Notes under the pieces: generated by a model
What the model saw: the letters and a program-made list of their open reading frames with translations, nothing else
Told to the model about the DNA's origin: nothing
Databases searched by the model: none
Position numbers and translations under genes: made by a program
DNA from: Calliopsis andreniformis
Taxonomy: Eukaryota; Arthropoda; Insecta; Hymenoptera; Andrenidae
Assembly: GCF_051401765.1 (NCBI RefSeq)
Contig: NW_027480597.1
Coordinates: forward strand, 248,001-312,000
DNA: 64,000 nt
Direction of reading: 5' to 3'
Shown here: piece by piece, positions 39,201-51,900 of the stretch
Layout: each line of letters starts with the position of its first letter
How positions within the stretch are numbered: position 1 is the first letter of the stretch

Positions 39201-42200
39201 GCTATGGCTGCTATGGGTTTGGCTATGGCTATGGCTGCTATGGCTATGGCTATGTCTGCTATGGCTATGGCTATGGCTATGGCTGCTATGGCTATGGCTA
39301 TGACTATGGCTGCTATGGCTGTGGCTATGTGTGTGTCTGCTATGGATATAGCTATGGTTGCTATGGCTCTGCCCACGGCTGCTATGGCTATCGCTATGGA
39401 TGCTATGGCTATGGTTATGGCTGCATTGGCTATGGCTATGGCTGCTATGGCTACGGCTATGGCTGCTATGGATATGGCTATGGCTGCTATAGCTATGGTT
39501 ATGGCTATGGCTGCTAAGGCTATGGCTATGTCTACGGCTGCTGTGGCTCCGGCTCTGGCTGCTATAGCTATGGCTATGGCTGCTATGGCTATGGCTATGG
39601 CTGCTACGGCTATGGCTATGTCTACTATGGCTACTATGGCTATGGCTATGGCTGCGATGGCTACGGCTGTGGCTGCTATGGCTATGGCTATGGCTATAGC
39701 TGCTATGGCTATGGCTATGACTATGGCGATTGCTGCTAAGGCTATGGCGATGGCTATGGCTGCTATGGCTATGGCTATGGCTGCTATGGCTGTGGTTATG
39801 TCTGCTATGGCTATGGCTATGGCTGCTATGGTTATGGCTATGGCGACTATGGCTGCTATGGCTATGGCTATGGCTACTATGGCTATGGATACAGCTGCTA
39901 TGGCTATGGCTATGGCTATGTCTGCTATGGCTATGGCTATGGCTGCTATGGCTATGGCTATGGCTATGGCTATGGCTGCTATGGCTATGTCTTTGGCTAT
40001 GGCTGCTATGGCTATGGTTTTGGATACAATGGCCATGGCTGTGGCGGCTATGGCTATTTCTATGGCTGCTATGGCTATGGTTATGTCTATGGCCCCTAAG
40101 GCTATGGCTATGTCTACGGCTGCTGTGGCTCTGGCTCTGGCTGCTATGGCTATGGCTATGGCTGCTATGGCTATGGCTATGGCTGCTGTGGCTGTGGTTA
40201 TGTCTGCTATGGCTATGGCTATGGCTGCTATGGTTATGGCTATGGCTGCTATGGCTGTGGCTATGGCTATGGTTGCTTTGTCTATGGCTATGGCCATGAC
40301 TGCTATGGCTATGGCTATGGCTGCTATGGGTATGGCTATGGCTATGGCTGCTATGGCTATGGCTATGGCTGCAATGGCTATGGCTATGGCTTCTATGGCT
40401 ATGGCTATGGCGGCTGTGGCTGCTATGGCTATGGCTATGGCTACTATGGCTATGGATACGGCTGCTATGGCTATGGCTATGGCTATGTCTGCTATGGCTA
40501 TGGCTATGGCTGCTATGGTTATGGCTATGGCGACTATGGCTGCTATGGCTATGGCTATGGCTACTATGGCTATGGATACGGCTGCTATGGCTATGGCTAT
40601 GGCTATGTCTGCTATGGCTATGGCTATGGCTGCTATGGGTTTGGCTATGGCTATGGCTGCTATGGCTATGGCTATGTCTGCTATGGCTATGGCTATGGCT
40701 ATGGCTGCTATGGCTATATCTATGGCTATAACTGCTATGGCTATGGCTATGGCTGCTATGGCTATGGCTATGGCTGCTATGGCTGTGGTTATGGCTGCTA
40801 TGGCTATTGCTATGGCTGCTATGGCTATGGCTATGGCTCCTATGGCTATGGCTATGGCTATGGCTGCTATGGCTATGGCTATGGCTAAGACTGCTATGGC
40901 TATGTCTATGGCTGCTATGGGTATGGCTATGCCTATGGCAGCTATGGCTATGGCTATGGCTGCTATGGCTGTGGCTATGTCTGCTATGGCTATGGCTATG
41001 GCTGCTATGGCTATGGCTATGGCTGCTATGGCTATGGCTATGGCCATGGCTGCTATGGCTATGGCTATGGCTATGACTGCTGTGGCTATGGCTATGTCTA
41101 TGGCTATGGCTGTTATGGCTATGGCTTTGGCTACCATGGCCATGGCTATGGCAGCTATGGCTATAGCTATGGCTGCTATGGCTATGGTTATGTCTATGGC
41201 CCCTAAGGCTATGGCTATGTCTACGGCTGCTGTGGCTCTGGCTCTGGCTGCTATGGCTATGGCTATGGCTGCTATGGCTATGGCTATGGCTGCTGTGGCT
41301 GTGGTTATGTCTGCTATGGCTATGGCTATGGCTGCTATGGTTATGGCTATGGCTGCTATGGCTGTGGCTATGGCTATGGCTGCTTTGTCTATGGCTATGG
41401 CCATGACTGCTATGGCTATGGCTATGGCTGCTATGGGTTTGGCTATGGCTATGGCTGCTATGGCTATGGCTATGTCTGCTATGGCTATGGCTATGGCTAT
41501 GGCTGCTATGGCTATGTCTATGGCTATAACTGCTATGGCTATGGCTATGGCTGCTATGGCTATGGCTATGGCTGCTATGGCTGTGGTTATGGCTGCTATG
41601 GCTATTGCTATGGCTGCTATGGCTATGGCTATGGCTGCTATGGCTATCGCTATGGCTATGGCTGCTATGGCTATGGCTATGGCTATGACTGCTATGGCTA
41701 TGTCTATGGCTGCTATGGGTATGGCTATGCCTACGGCAGCTATGGCTATGGCTATGGCTGCTATGGCTGTGGCTATGTCTGCTATGGCTATGGCTATGGC
41801 TGCTATGGCTATGGCTATGGATGCTATGGCTATGGCTATGGCCATGGCTGCTATGGCTATCGCTATGGCTATGACTGCTATGGCTATGGCTATGGCCGCT
41901 ATGGATATGGCTATGGCTATGGCTGCTATGGCTACGGCTTTGGCTACTATGGCCATTGGTATGGCTGCTATGGCTATGGCTATGGCTGCTATGGCTATGG
42001 CTATGGCTATGGCTGCTAAGGCTATGGCTATGTCTACGGCTGCTGTGGCTCTGGCTCCGGCTGCTATGGGTATGCCTATGGCTGCTATGTCTATGGCTAT
42101 AACTGCTATGGCTATGGCTATGGCTGCTATGGCTATGGCTATGGCTGCTATGGCTGTGGTTGTGGCTGCTATGGCTATTGCTATGGCTGCTATGGCTATG

Positions 42201-42538
42201 GCTATGGCTGCTATGGCTATGGCTATGGCTATGGCTGCCAAGGCTATGGCTACGTCTACGGCTGCTGTGGCTCTGGCTCTGGCTGCTATGGCTATGGCTA
42301 TGGCTGCTATGGCTATGGCTATGGCTGCTATGGCTGTGGTTATGGCTGCTATGGCTATTGCTATGGCTGCTATGGCTATGGCTATGGCTGCTATGGCTAT
42401 GGCTATGGCTATGGCTGCTATGGCTGTGGCTATGGCTATGACGGCTATGGCTATGTCTATGGCTGCTATGGGTATGGCTATGGCTATGGCTGCTATGGCT
42501 ATGGCTGTGGCTGCTATGGCTATGGCTATGGCTATGGC
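36235..42538 (+). repeat. Second copy of the 16.6-23.0 kb segment
   Basis: It matches 16588-22969 as described by the landmark offsets 19647 to 19569. Observed differences include GTGGGTCTGG near 36893 against GTGGCTCTGG, TATGGATACAGCTGC near 39886 against TATGGATACGG, and GCTTCTATGG near 40390 against GCTGCTATGG. Head modules lie at 36632, 37694 and 39329. Confidence 0.88.
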
Positions 42539-42973
42539 CGCTATGGATATGGCTATGGCTATGGCTGCTATGGCTACGGCTTTGGCTACAATGGCCATTG
42601 GTATGGCTGCTATGGCTATGGCTATGGCTGCTATGGCTACGGCTTTGACTACTATGGCCATTGGTATGGCTGCTATGGCTATGGCTATGGCTGCTATGGC
42701 TATGGCTACGGCTATGGTTTTGGCGGCTATGGCTATGTCTATGGCTATGGCTGCAATGGCTATGGCTTTGGCTACTATGGCCATGGCTATGGCTTCGGCT
42801 ACTATGGCCATGGCTGTGGCTGCTGTGGCTATGGCTATGGCTGCTATGGCTATGATTATGTCTATGGCTGCTAAGGCTATGGCTATGTCTACGGCTGCTG
42901 TGGCTCTGGCTCTGGCTGCTATGGCTCTGGCTGCTATGGCTATGGCTATGTCTGCTATGGCTATGGCTATGGC
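42539..42973 (+). repeat. Repeat linker before the 2964-bp pair
   Basis: This is plain repeat with the TATGGCCATTGG variant (twice in short order near 42595 and 42660), a TATGGTTTTGGCGG variant and TAA at 42872-42874 in the Gly-Tyr phase. Confidence 0.75.
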
Positions 42974-45238
42974 TATGGCTGCTATGGCTATGGCTATGAT
43001 TATGGCTGCTATGGCTGTGGCTATGTGTGTGTCTGCTATGGATATAGCTATGGTTGCTATGGCTCTGCCCACGGCTGCTATGGCTATCGCTATGGATGCT
43101 ATGGCTATGGTTATGGCTGCATTGGCTATGGCTATGGCTGCTATGGCTACGGCTATGGCTGCTATGGATATGGCTATGGCTGCTATGGCTATGGCTATGG
43201 CTATGGCTGCTATGGCTATGTCTTTGGCTATGGCTGCTATGGCTATGGTTTTGGATACTATGGCCATGGCTGTGGCGGCTATGGCTATGGCTATGGCTGC
43301 TATGGCTATGGCTATGGCTGCGGCTGCTATGGCTATGGCTGCTATGGCTGTGGTTATGTCTGCTATGGCTATGGCTATGGCTGCTATGGTTATGGCTATG
43401 GCTGCTATGGCTGTGGCTATGGCTATGGTTGCTTTGTCTATGGCTATGGCCATGACTGCTATGGCTATGGCTATGGCTGCTATGGGTATGGCTATGGCTA
43501 TGGCTGCTATGGCTATGGCTATGGCTGCAATGGCTATGGCTATGGCTGCTATGGCTATGGCTATGGCGGCTGTGGCTGCTATGGCTATGGCTATGGCTAC
43601 TATGGCTATGGATACGGCTGCTATGGCTATGGCTATGGCTATGTCTGCTATGGCTATGGCTATGGCTGCTATGGTTATGGCTATGGCGACTATGGCTGCT
43701 ATGGCTATGGCTATGGCTACTATGGCTATGGATACGGCTGCTATGGCTATGGCTATGGCTATGTCTGCTATGGCTATGGCTATGGCTGCTATGGGTTTGG
43801 CTATGGCTATGGCTGCTATGGCTATGGCTATGTCTGCTATGGCTATGGCTATGGCTATGGCTGCTATGGCTATGTCTATGGCTATAACTGCTATGGCTAT
43901 GGCTATGGCTGCTATGGCTATGGCTATGGCTGCTATGGCTGTGGTTATGGCTGCTATGGCTATTGCTATGGCTGCTATGGCTATGGCTATGGCTGCTATG
44001 GCTATGGCTATGGCTATGGCTGCTATGGCTGTGGCTATGGCTATGACGGCTATGGCTATGTCTATGGCTGCTATGGGTATGGCTATGGCTATGGCTGCTA
44101 TGGCTATGGCTGTGGCTGCTATGGCTATGGCTATGGCTATGGCTGCTATGGCTATGGCTATAGCTATGACTGCTATGGCTATGGCTATGGCTGCTATGGC
44201 TATGGCTATGGCTGCTATGGTTATGGCTATGGCTGCTATGGCTGTGGCTATGGCTATGGTTGCTTTGTCTATGGCTATGGCCATGACTGCTATGGCTATG
44301 GCTATGGCTGCTATGGCTATGGCTATGGCTATGACTGCTATGGCTATGTCTATGGCTGCTATGGGTATGGCTATGCCTATGGCAGCTATGGCTATGGCTA
44401 TGGCTGCTATGGCTGTGGCTATGTCTGCTATGGCTATGGCTATGGCTGCTATGGCTATGGCTATGGCTGCTATGGCTATGGCTATGGCTATGGCTATGGC
44501 TGTTATGGCTATGGCTATGGCTATGACTGCTATGGCTATGGCTATGGCCGCTATGGATATGGCTATGGCTATGGCTGCTATGGCTACGGCTTTGGCTACT
44601 ATGGCCATTGGTATGGCTGCTATGGCTATGGCTATGGCTGCTATGGTTATGGCTATGGCTGCTATGGCTGTGGCTATGGCTATGGTTGCTTTGTCTATGG
44701 CTATGGCCATGACTGCTATGGCTATGGCTATGGCTGCTATGGCTATGGCTATGGCTATGACTGCTATGGCTATGTCTATGGCTGCTATGGGTATGGCTAT
44801 GCCTATGGCAGCTATGGCTATGGCTATGGCTGCTATGGCTGTGGCTATGTCTGCTATGGCTATGGCTATGGCTGCTATGGCTATGGCTATGGCTGCTATG
44901 GCTATGGCTATGGCTATGGCTATGGCTGTTATGGCTATGGCTATGGCTATGGCTGCTATGGCTATGGCTATGGCTGCTATGGGTATGGCTATGGCTATGG
45001 CTGCTGTGGCTATGGCTATGGCTGCAATGGCTATGGCTATGGCTGCTATGGCTATGGCTATGGCGGCTATGGCTGCTATGGCTATGGCTATGGCTACTAT
45101 GGCTATGGCTATGGCTGCTATGGCTATGTCTATGGCTATGGCTGCTATGGCTATGGTTTTGGATACTATGGCCATGGCTATGGCGGCTATGGCTATTTCT
45201 ATGGCTGCTATGGCTATGGTTATGTCTATCGCCCCTAA
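42875..45238 (+). other. Gly-Tyr-Cys-rich open segment, first copy of 2964-bp unit
   Basis: The segment is open in the Gly-Tyr phase from just after TAA 42872-42874 to TAA 45236-45238, about 787 codons. It is almost entirely Gly, Tyr and Cys with a GYGYGCY period and ends GYVYRP, where the usual terminal GP module carries GGC to CGC. No in-phase ATG is present. The 737 codons from GTG 43025 match those from 45989 in the next unit with a single Gly/Val difference. Coding is unproven: stops in this phase need only TAT to TAA, and long open stretches arise where no stop-bearing module was copied. Confidence 0.35.
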
Positions 45239-45937
45239 GGCTATGGCTATGTCTACGGCTGCTGTGGCTCTGGCTCTGGCTGCTATGGCTATGGCTATGG
45301 CTGCTATGGCTATGGCTATGGCTGCTGTGGCTGTGGTTATGTCTGCTATGGCTATGGCTATGGCTGCTATGGTTATGGCTATGGCTGCTATGGCTGTGGC
45401 TATGGCCATGGCTGCTTTGTCTATGGCTATGGCCATGACTGCTATGGCTATGGCTATGGCTGCTATGGGTTTGGCTATGGCTATGGCTGCTATGGCTATG
45501 GCTATGTCTGCTATGGCTATGGCTATGGCTATGGCTGCTATGGCTATGTCTATTGCTATAACTGCTATGGCTATGGCTATGGCTGCTATGGCTATGGCTA
45601 TGGCTACTATGGCTGTGGTTATGGCTGCTATGGCTATTGCTATGGCTGCTATGGCTATGGCTATGGCTGCTATGGCTATCGCTATGGCTATGGCTGCTAT
45701 GGCTATGGCTATGGCTATGACTGCTATGGCTATGTCTATGGCTGCTATGGGTATGGCTATGCCTATGGCAGCTATGGCTATGGCTATGGCTGCTATGGCT
45801 GTGGCTATGTCTGCTATGGCTATGGCTATGGCTGCTATGGCTATGGCTATGGCTGCTATGGCTATGGCTATGGCCATGGCTGCTATGGCTATGGCTATGG
45901 CTGCTATGGCTATGGCTATGGCTACTATGGCTGTGGT
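42974..45937 (+). repeat. 2964-bp tandem unit, copy 1
   Basis: This is the first copy of a tandem pair with period 2964. The head module at 43025 has the SAH subtype (CCCACGG). The left edge is set by comparison with 45925-45940: the last mismatch is 42973 against 45937. It carries a single Gly-Tyr-phase stop at 45236-45238. Confidence 0.92.
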
Positions 45938-48202
45938 TATGGCTGCTATGGCTATGGCTATGATTATGGCTGCTATGGCTGTGGCTATGTGTGTGTCTGC
46001 TATGGATATAGCTATGGTTGCTATGGCTCTGCCCACGGCTGCTATGGCTATCGCTATGGATGCTATGGCTATGGTTATGGCTGCATTGGCTATGGCTATG
46101 GCTGCTATGGCTACGGCTATGGCTGCTATGGATATGGCTATGGCTGCTATGGCTATGGCTATGGCTATGGCTGCTATGGCTATGTCTTTGGCTATGGCTG
46201 CTATGGCTATGGTTTTGGATACTATGGCCATGGCTGTGGCGGCTATGGCTATGGCTATGGCTGCTATGGCTATGGCTATGGCTGCGGCTGCTATGGCTAT
46301 GGCTGCTATGGCTGTGGTTATGTCTGCTATGGCTATGGCTATGGCTGCTATGGTTATGGCTATGGCTGCTATGGCTGTGGCTATGGCTATGGTTGCTTTG
46401 TCTATGGCTATGGCCATGACTGCTATGGCTATGGCTATGGCTGCTATGGGTATGGCTATGGCTATGGCTGCTATGGCTATGGCTATGGCTGCAATGGCTA
46501 TGGCTATGGCTGCTATGGCTATGGCTATGGCGGCTGTGGCTGCTATGGCTATGGCTATGGCTACTATGGCTATGGATACGGCTGCTATGGCTATGGCTAT
46601 GGCTATGTCTGCTATGGCTATGGCTATGGCTGCTATGGTTATGGCTATGGCGACTATGGCTGCTATGGCTATGGCTATGGCTACTATGGCTATGGATACG
46701 GCTGCTATGGCTATGGCTATGGCTATGTCTGCTATGGCTATGGCTATGGCTGCTATGGGTTTGGCTATGGCTATGGCTGCTATGGCTATGGCTATGTCTG
46801 CTATGGCTATGGCTATGGCTATGGCTGCTATGGCTATGTCTATGGCTATAACTGCTATGGCTATGGCTATGGCTGCTATGGCTATGGCTATGGCTGCTAT
46901 GGCTGTGGTTATGGCTGCTATGTCTATTGCTATGGCTGCTATGGCTATGGCTATGGCTGCTATGGCTATGGCTATGGCTATGGCTGCTATGGCTGTGGCT
47001 ATGGCTATGACGGCTATGGCTATGTCTATGGCTGCTATGGGTATGGCTATGGCTATGGCTGCTATGGCTATGGCTGTGGCTGCTATGGCTATGGCTATGG
47101 CTATGGCTGCTATGGCTATGGCTATAGCTATGACTGCTATGGCTATGGCTATGGCTGCTATGGCTATGGCTATGGCTGCTATGGTTATGGCTATGGCTGC
47201 TATGGCTGTGGCTATGGCTATGGTTGCTTTGTCTATGGCTATGGCCATGACTGCTATGGCTATGGCTATGGCTGCTATGGCTATGGCTATGGCTATGACT
47301 GCTATGGCTATGTCTATGGCTGCTATGGGTATGGCTATGCCTATGGCAGCTATGGCTATGGCTATGGCTGCTATGGCTGTGGCTATGTCTGCTATGGCTA
47401 TGGCTATGGCTGCTATGGCTATGGCTATGGCTGCTATGGCTATGGCTATGGCTATGGCTATGGCTGTTATGGCTATGGCTATGGCTATGACTGCTATGGC
47501 TATGGCTATGGCCGCTATGGATATGGCTATGGCTATGGCTGCTATGGCTACGGCTTTGGCTACTATGGCCATTGGTATGGCTGCTATGGCTATGGCTATG
47601 GCTGCTATGGTTATGGCTATGGCTGCTATGGCTGTGGCTATGGCTATGGTTGCTTTGTCTATGGCTATGGCCATGACTGCTATGGCTATGGCTATGGCTG
47701 CTATGGCTATGGCTATGGCTATGACTGCTATGGCTATGTCTATGGCTGCTATGGGTATGGCTATGCCTATGGCAGCTATGGCTATGGCTATGGCTGCTAT
47801 GGCTGTGGCTATGTCTGCTATGGCTATGGCTATGGCTGCTATGGCTATGGCTATGGCTGCTATGGCTATGGCTATGGCTATGGCTATGGCTGTTATGGCT
47901 ATGGCTATGGCTATGGCTGCTATGGCTATGGCTATGGCTGCTATGGGTATGGCTATGGCTATGGCTGCTGTGGCTATGGCTATGGCTGCAATGGCTATGG
48001 CTATGGCTGCTATGGCTATGGCTATGGCGGCTATGGCTGCTATGGCTATGGCTATGGCTACTATGGCTATGGCTATGGCTGCTATGGCTATGTCTATGGC
48101 TATGGCTGCTATGGCTATGGTTTTGGATACTATGGCCATGGCTATGGCGGCTATGGCTATTTCTATGGCTGCTATGGCTATGGTTATGTCTATCGCCCCT
48201 AA
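45239..48202 (+). other. Longest Gly-Tyr-Cys-rich open segment, 987 codons plus stop
   Basis: This stretch runs from one TAA (45236-45238) to the next (48200-48202) and is 2964 bp long, exactly the local higher-order period, so each 2964-bp unit carries one stop in this phase. The translation is a GYGYGCY heptad array with Asp, Arg, Val, Ser, Phe and His variants. There is no ATG start in phase. If the array were expressed as Gly/Tyr-rich protein, this would be the longest product visible here; otherwise it simply reflects one stop module per unit. Confidence 0.35.
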
Positions 48203-48901
48203 GGCTATGGCTATGTCTACGGCTGCTGTGGCTCTGGCTCTGGCTGCTATGGCTATGGCTATGGCTGCTATGGCTATGGCTATGGCTGCTGTGGCTGTGG
48301 TTATGTCTGCTATGGCTATGGCTATGGCTGCTATGGTTATGGCTATGGCTGCTATGGCTGTGGCTATGGCCATGGCTGCTTTGTCTATGGCTATGGCCAT
48401 GACTGCTATGGCTATGGCTATGGCTGCTATGGGTTTGGCTATGGCTATGGCTGCTATGGCTATGGCTATGTCTGCTATGGCTATGGCTATGGCTATGGCT
48501 GCTATGGCTATGTCTATTGCTATAACTGCTATGGCTATGGCTATGGCTGCTATGGCTATGGCTATGGCTACTATGGCTGTGGTTATGGCTGCTATGGCTA
48601 TTGCTATGGCTGCTATGGCTATGGCTATGGCTGCTATGGCTATCGCTATGGCTATGGCTGCTATGGCTATGGCTATGGCTATGACTGCTATGGCTATGTC
48701 TATGGCTGCTATGGGTATGGCTATGCCTATGGCAGCTATGGCTATGGCTATGGCTGCTATGGCTGTGGCTATGTCTGCTATGGCTATGGCTATGGCTGCT
48801 ATGGCTATGGCTATGGCTGCTATGGCTATGGCTATGGCCATGGCTGCTATGGCTATGGCTATGGCTGCTATGGCTATGGCTATGGCTACTATGGCTGTGG
48901 T
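45938..48901 (+). repeat. 2964-bp tandem unit, copy 2
   Basis: This copy matches 42974-45937. Over the 737 codons compared in the Gly-Tyr phase I see one change: G at 43959 is T at 46923 (GGC to GTC). Such close identity suggests a recent duplication or recent gene conversion, or an assembly duplication. After 48901 the sequence returns to GCTATTGCC variants. Confidence 0.92.
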
Positions 48902-51900
48902 TATGGCTGCTATGGCTATTGCCATGGCTGCTATGGCTATGGCTATGGCTGCTGTGGCTGTGGTTATGTCTGCTATGGCTATGGCTATGGCTGCTATGGC
49001 TATGGCTATGGCTGCTATGGCTGTGGCTATGGCTATGGCTGCTTTGTCTATGGCTATGGCCATGACTGCTATGGCTATGGCTATGGCTGCTATGGGTTTG
49101 GCTATGGCTATGGCTGCTATGGCTATGGCTATGTCTGCTATGGCTATGGCTATGGCTATGGCTGCTATGGCTATGTCTATGGCTATAACTGCTATGGCTA
49201 TGGCTATGGCTGCTATGGCTATGGCTATGGCTGCTATGGCTGTGGTTATGGCTGCTATGGCTATTGCTATGGCTGCTATGGCTATGGCTATGGCTGCTAT
49301 GGCTATCGCTATGGCTATGGCTGCTATGGCTATGGCTATGGCTATGACTGCTATGGCTATGTCTATGGCTGCTATGGGTATGGCTATGCCTATGGCAGCT
49401 ATGGCTATGGCTATGGCTGCTATGGCTGTGGCTATGTCTGCTATGGCTATGGCTATGGCTGCTATGGCTATGGCTATGGCTGCTATGGCTATGGCTATGG
49501 CCATGGCTGCTATGGCTATGGCTATGGCTATGACTGCTATGGCTATGACTATGGCCGCTATGGATATGGCTATGGCTATGGCTGCTATGGCTACGGCTTT
49601 GGCTACTATGGCCATTGGTATGGCTGCTATGGCTATGGCTATGGCTGCTATGGCTATAGCTATGGCTATGGCTGCTAAGGCTATGGCTATGTCTACGGCT
49701 GCTGTGGCTCTGGCTCCGGCTGCTATGGGTGTGCCTATGGCTGCTATGTCTATGGCTATAACTGCTATGGCTATGGCTATGGCTGCTATGGCTATGGCTA
49801 TGGCTGCTATGGCTGTGGTTATGGCTGCTATGGCTATTGCTATGGCTGCTATGGCAATGGCTATGGCTGCTATGGCTATGGCTATGGCTATGGCTGCCAA
49901 GGCTATGGCTATGTCTATGGCTGCTGTGGCTCTGGCTCTGGCTGCTATGGCTATGGCTATGGCTGCTATGGCTATGGCTATGGCTGCTATGGCTGTGGTT
50001 ATGGCTGCTATGGCTATTGCTATGGCTGCTATGGCTATGGCTATGGCTGCTATGGCTACGGCTATGGCTATGGCTGCTATGGCTGTGGCTATGGCTATGA
50101 CGGCTATGGCTATGTCTATGGCTGCTATGGGTATGGCTATGGCTATGGCTGCTATGGCTATGACTGTGGCTGCTATGGCTATGGCTATGGCTATGGCTGC
50201 TATGGCTATGGCTATAACTATGACTGCTATGGCTATGGCTATGGCTGCTATGGCCTTGGCTATGGCTGCTATGCCTATGGCTATGGCTGCTATGGCTATG
50301 GCTATGGCTGCTATGGCAATGGCTATGGCTGTGGCTATGGCTATGGCTGCTATGGCTATGTCTACGGATATGGCTGCTATGGCTATGGCGTTGGCTACTA
50401 TGGCCATGGCTATGGCTGCTATGGCTATGGCTATGTGTGTGTCTGCTATGGATATAGCTATGGCTGCTATGGCTATGCCTACGGCTGCTACGGCTATCGC
50501 TATGGCTGCTATGGCTATGGCTATGGCTGCAATGGCTATGCCTATGGCTGCTATGGCTACGACTATGGCTGCTATGGCTATGGCTATGGCTGCTATGGCT
50601 ACGACTATGGCTGCTATGGCTATGGCTATGGCTGCTATGGCTATGGTTATGACCATGTCAGCTATGGCTATGGCTATGGCTGCTATGGCTATGGCTATGG
50701 CTGCTATGGCTATGTCTACGGCTGCTGTGGCTCTGGCTCTGGCTGCTATGGATATGGCTATGGCTGCTATGGCTATGGCTACTATAGCTATGGTTACGGC
50801 TATGGCTGCTATGGCTATGGCTATGGCTGCTGTGGCTGTGGTTATGTCTGCTATGGCTATGGCTATGGCAGCTACGGTTATGGCTATGGCTGCTGTGGCT
50901 GTGGCTATGGCTATGGCTGCTTTGTCTATGGCTATGGCCATGACTGCTATGGCTATGGCTATGGCTGCTATGGGTTTGGCTATGTCTGCTATGGCTATGG
51001 CTATGGCTGCTATGGCTATGGCTATGGCTGCTATGGCTATGGCTATGGCTATGGCTATTGCTATGGCTGCTATGGCTATGGCTATGGCTGCTATGGCTAT
51101 GGCTATGGCTATGGCTGTTATGGCTATGGCTATGGCTATGACTGCTATGGCTATGTCAATGGCTGCTATGGGTATGGCTATGCCTATGGCAGCTATGGCT
51201 ATGGCTATGGCTGCTATGGCTATGGCTATGGCTATGACTGCTATGGCTATGTCTATGGCTGCTATGGGTATGGCTATGCCTATGGCAGCTATGGCTATGG
51301 CTATGGCTGCTATGGCTGCTATGGCTGTGGCTATGTCTGCTATGGCTATGGCTATGGCTGCTATGGCTATGGCTATGGCTGCTATGGCTATGGCTATGGC
51401 TATGGCTATGGCTGTTATGGCTATGGCTATGGCTATGACTGCTATGGCTATGGCTATGGCCGCTATGGATATGGCTATGGCTATGGCTGCTATGGCTACG
51501 GCTTTGGCTACTATGGCCATTGGTATGGCTGCTATGGCTATGGCTATGGCTGCTATGGCTATGGCTACGTCTATGGTTTCGGCGGCTATGGCTATGTCTA
51601 TGGCTATGGCTGCAATGGCTATGGCTTTGGCTACTACGGCCATGGCTATGGCTTTGGCTACTATGGCCATGGCTGTGGCTGCTGTGGCTATGGCTATGGC
51701 TGCTATGGCTATGATTATGTCTATGGCTGCTAAGGCTATGGCTATGTCTACGGCTGCTGTGGCTCTGGCTCTGGCTGCTATGGCTCTGGCTGCTATGGCT
51801 ATGGCTATGGCTATAGCTCCTATGGCTATGGCTATGACTATGGCTGTTGCTGCTAAGGCTATGGCGATGGCTATGGCTGCTATGGCTATGGCTATGGCTG

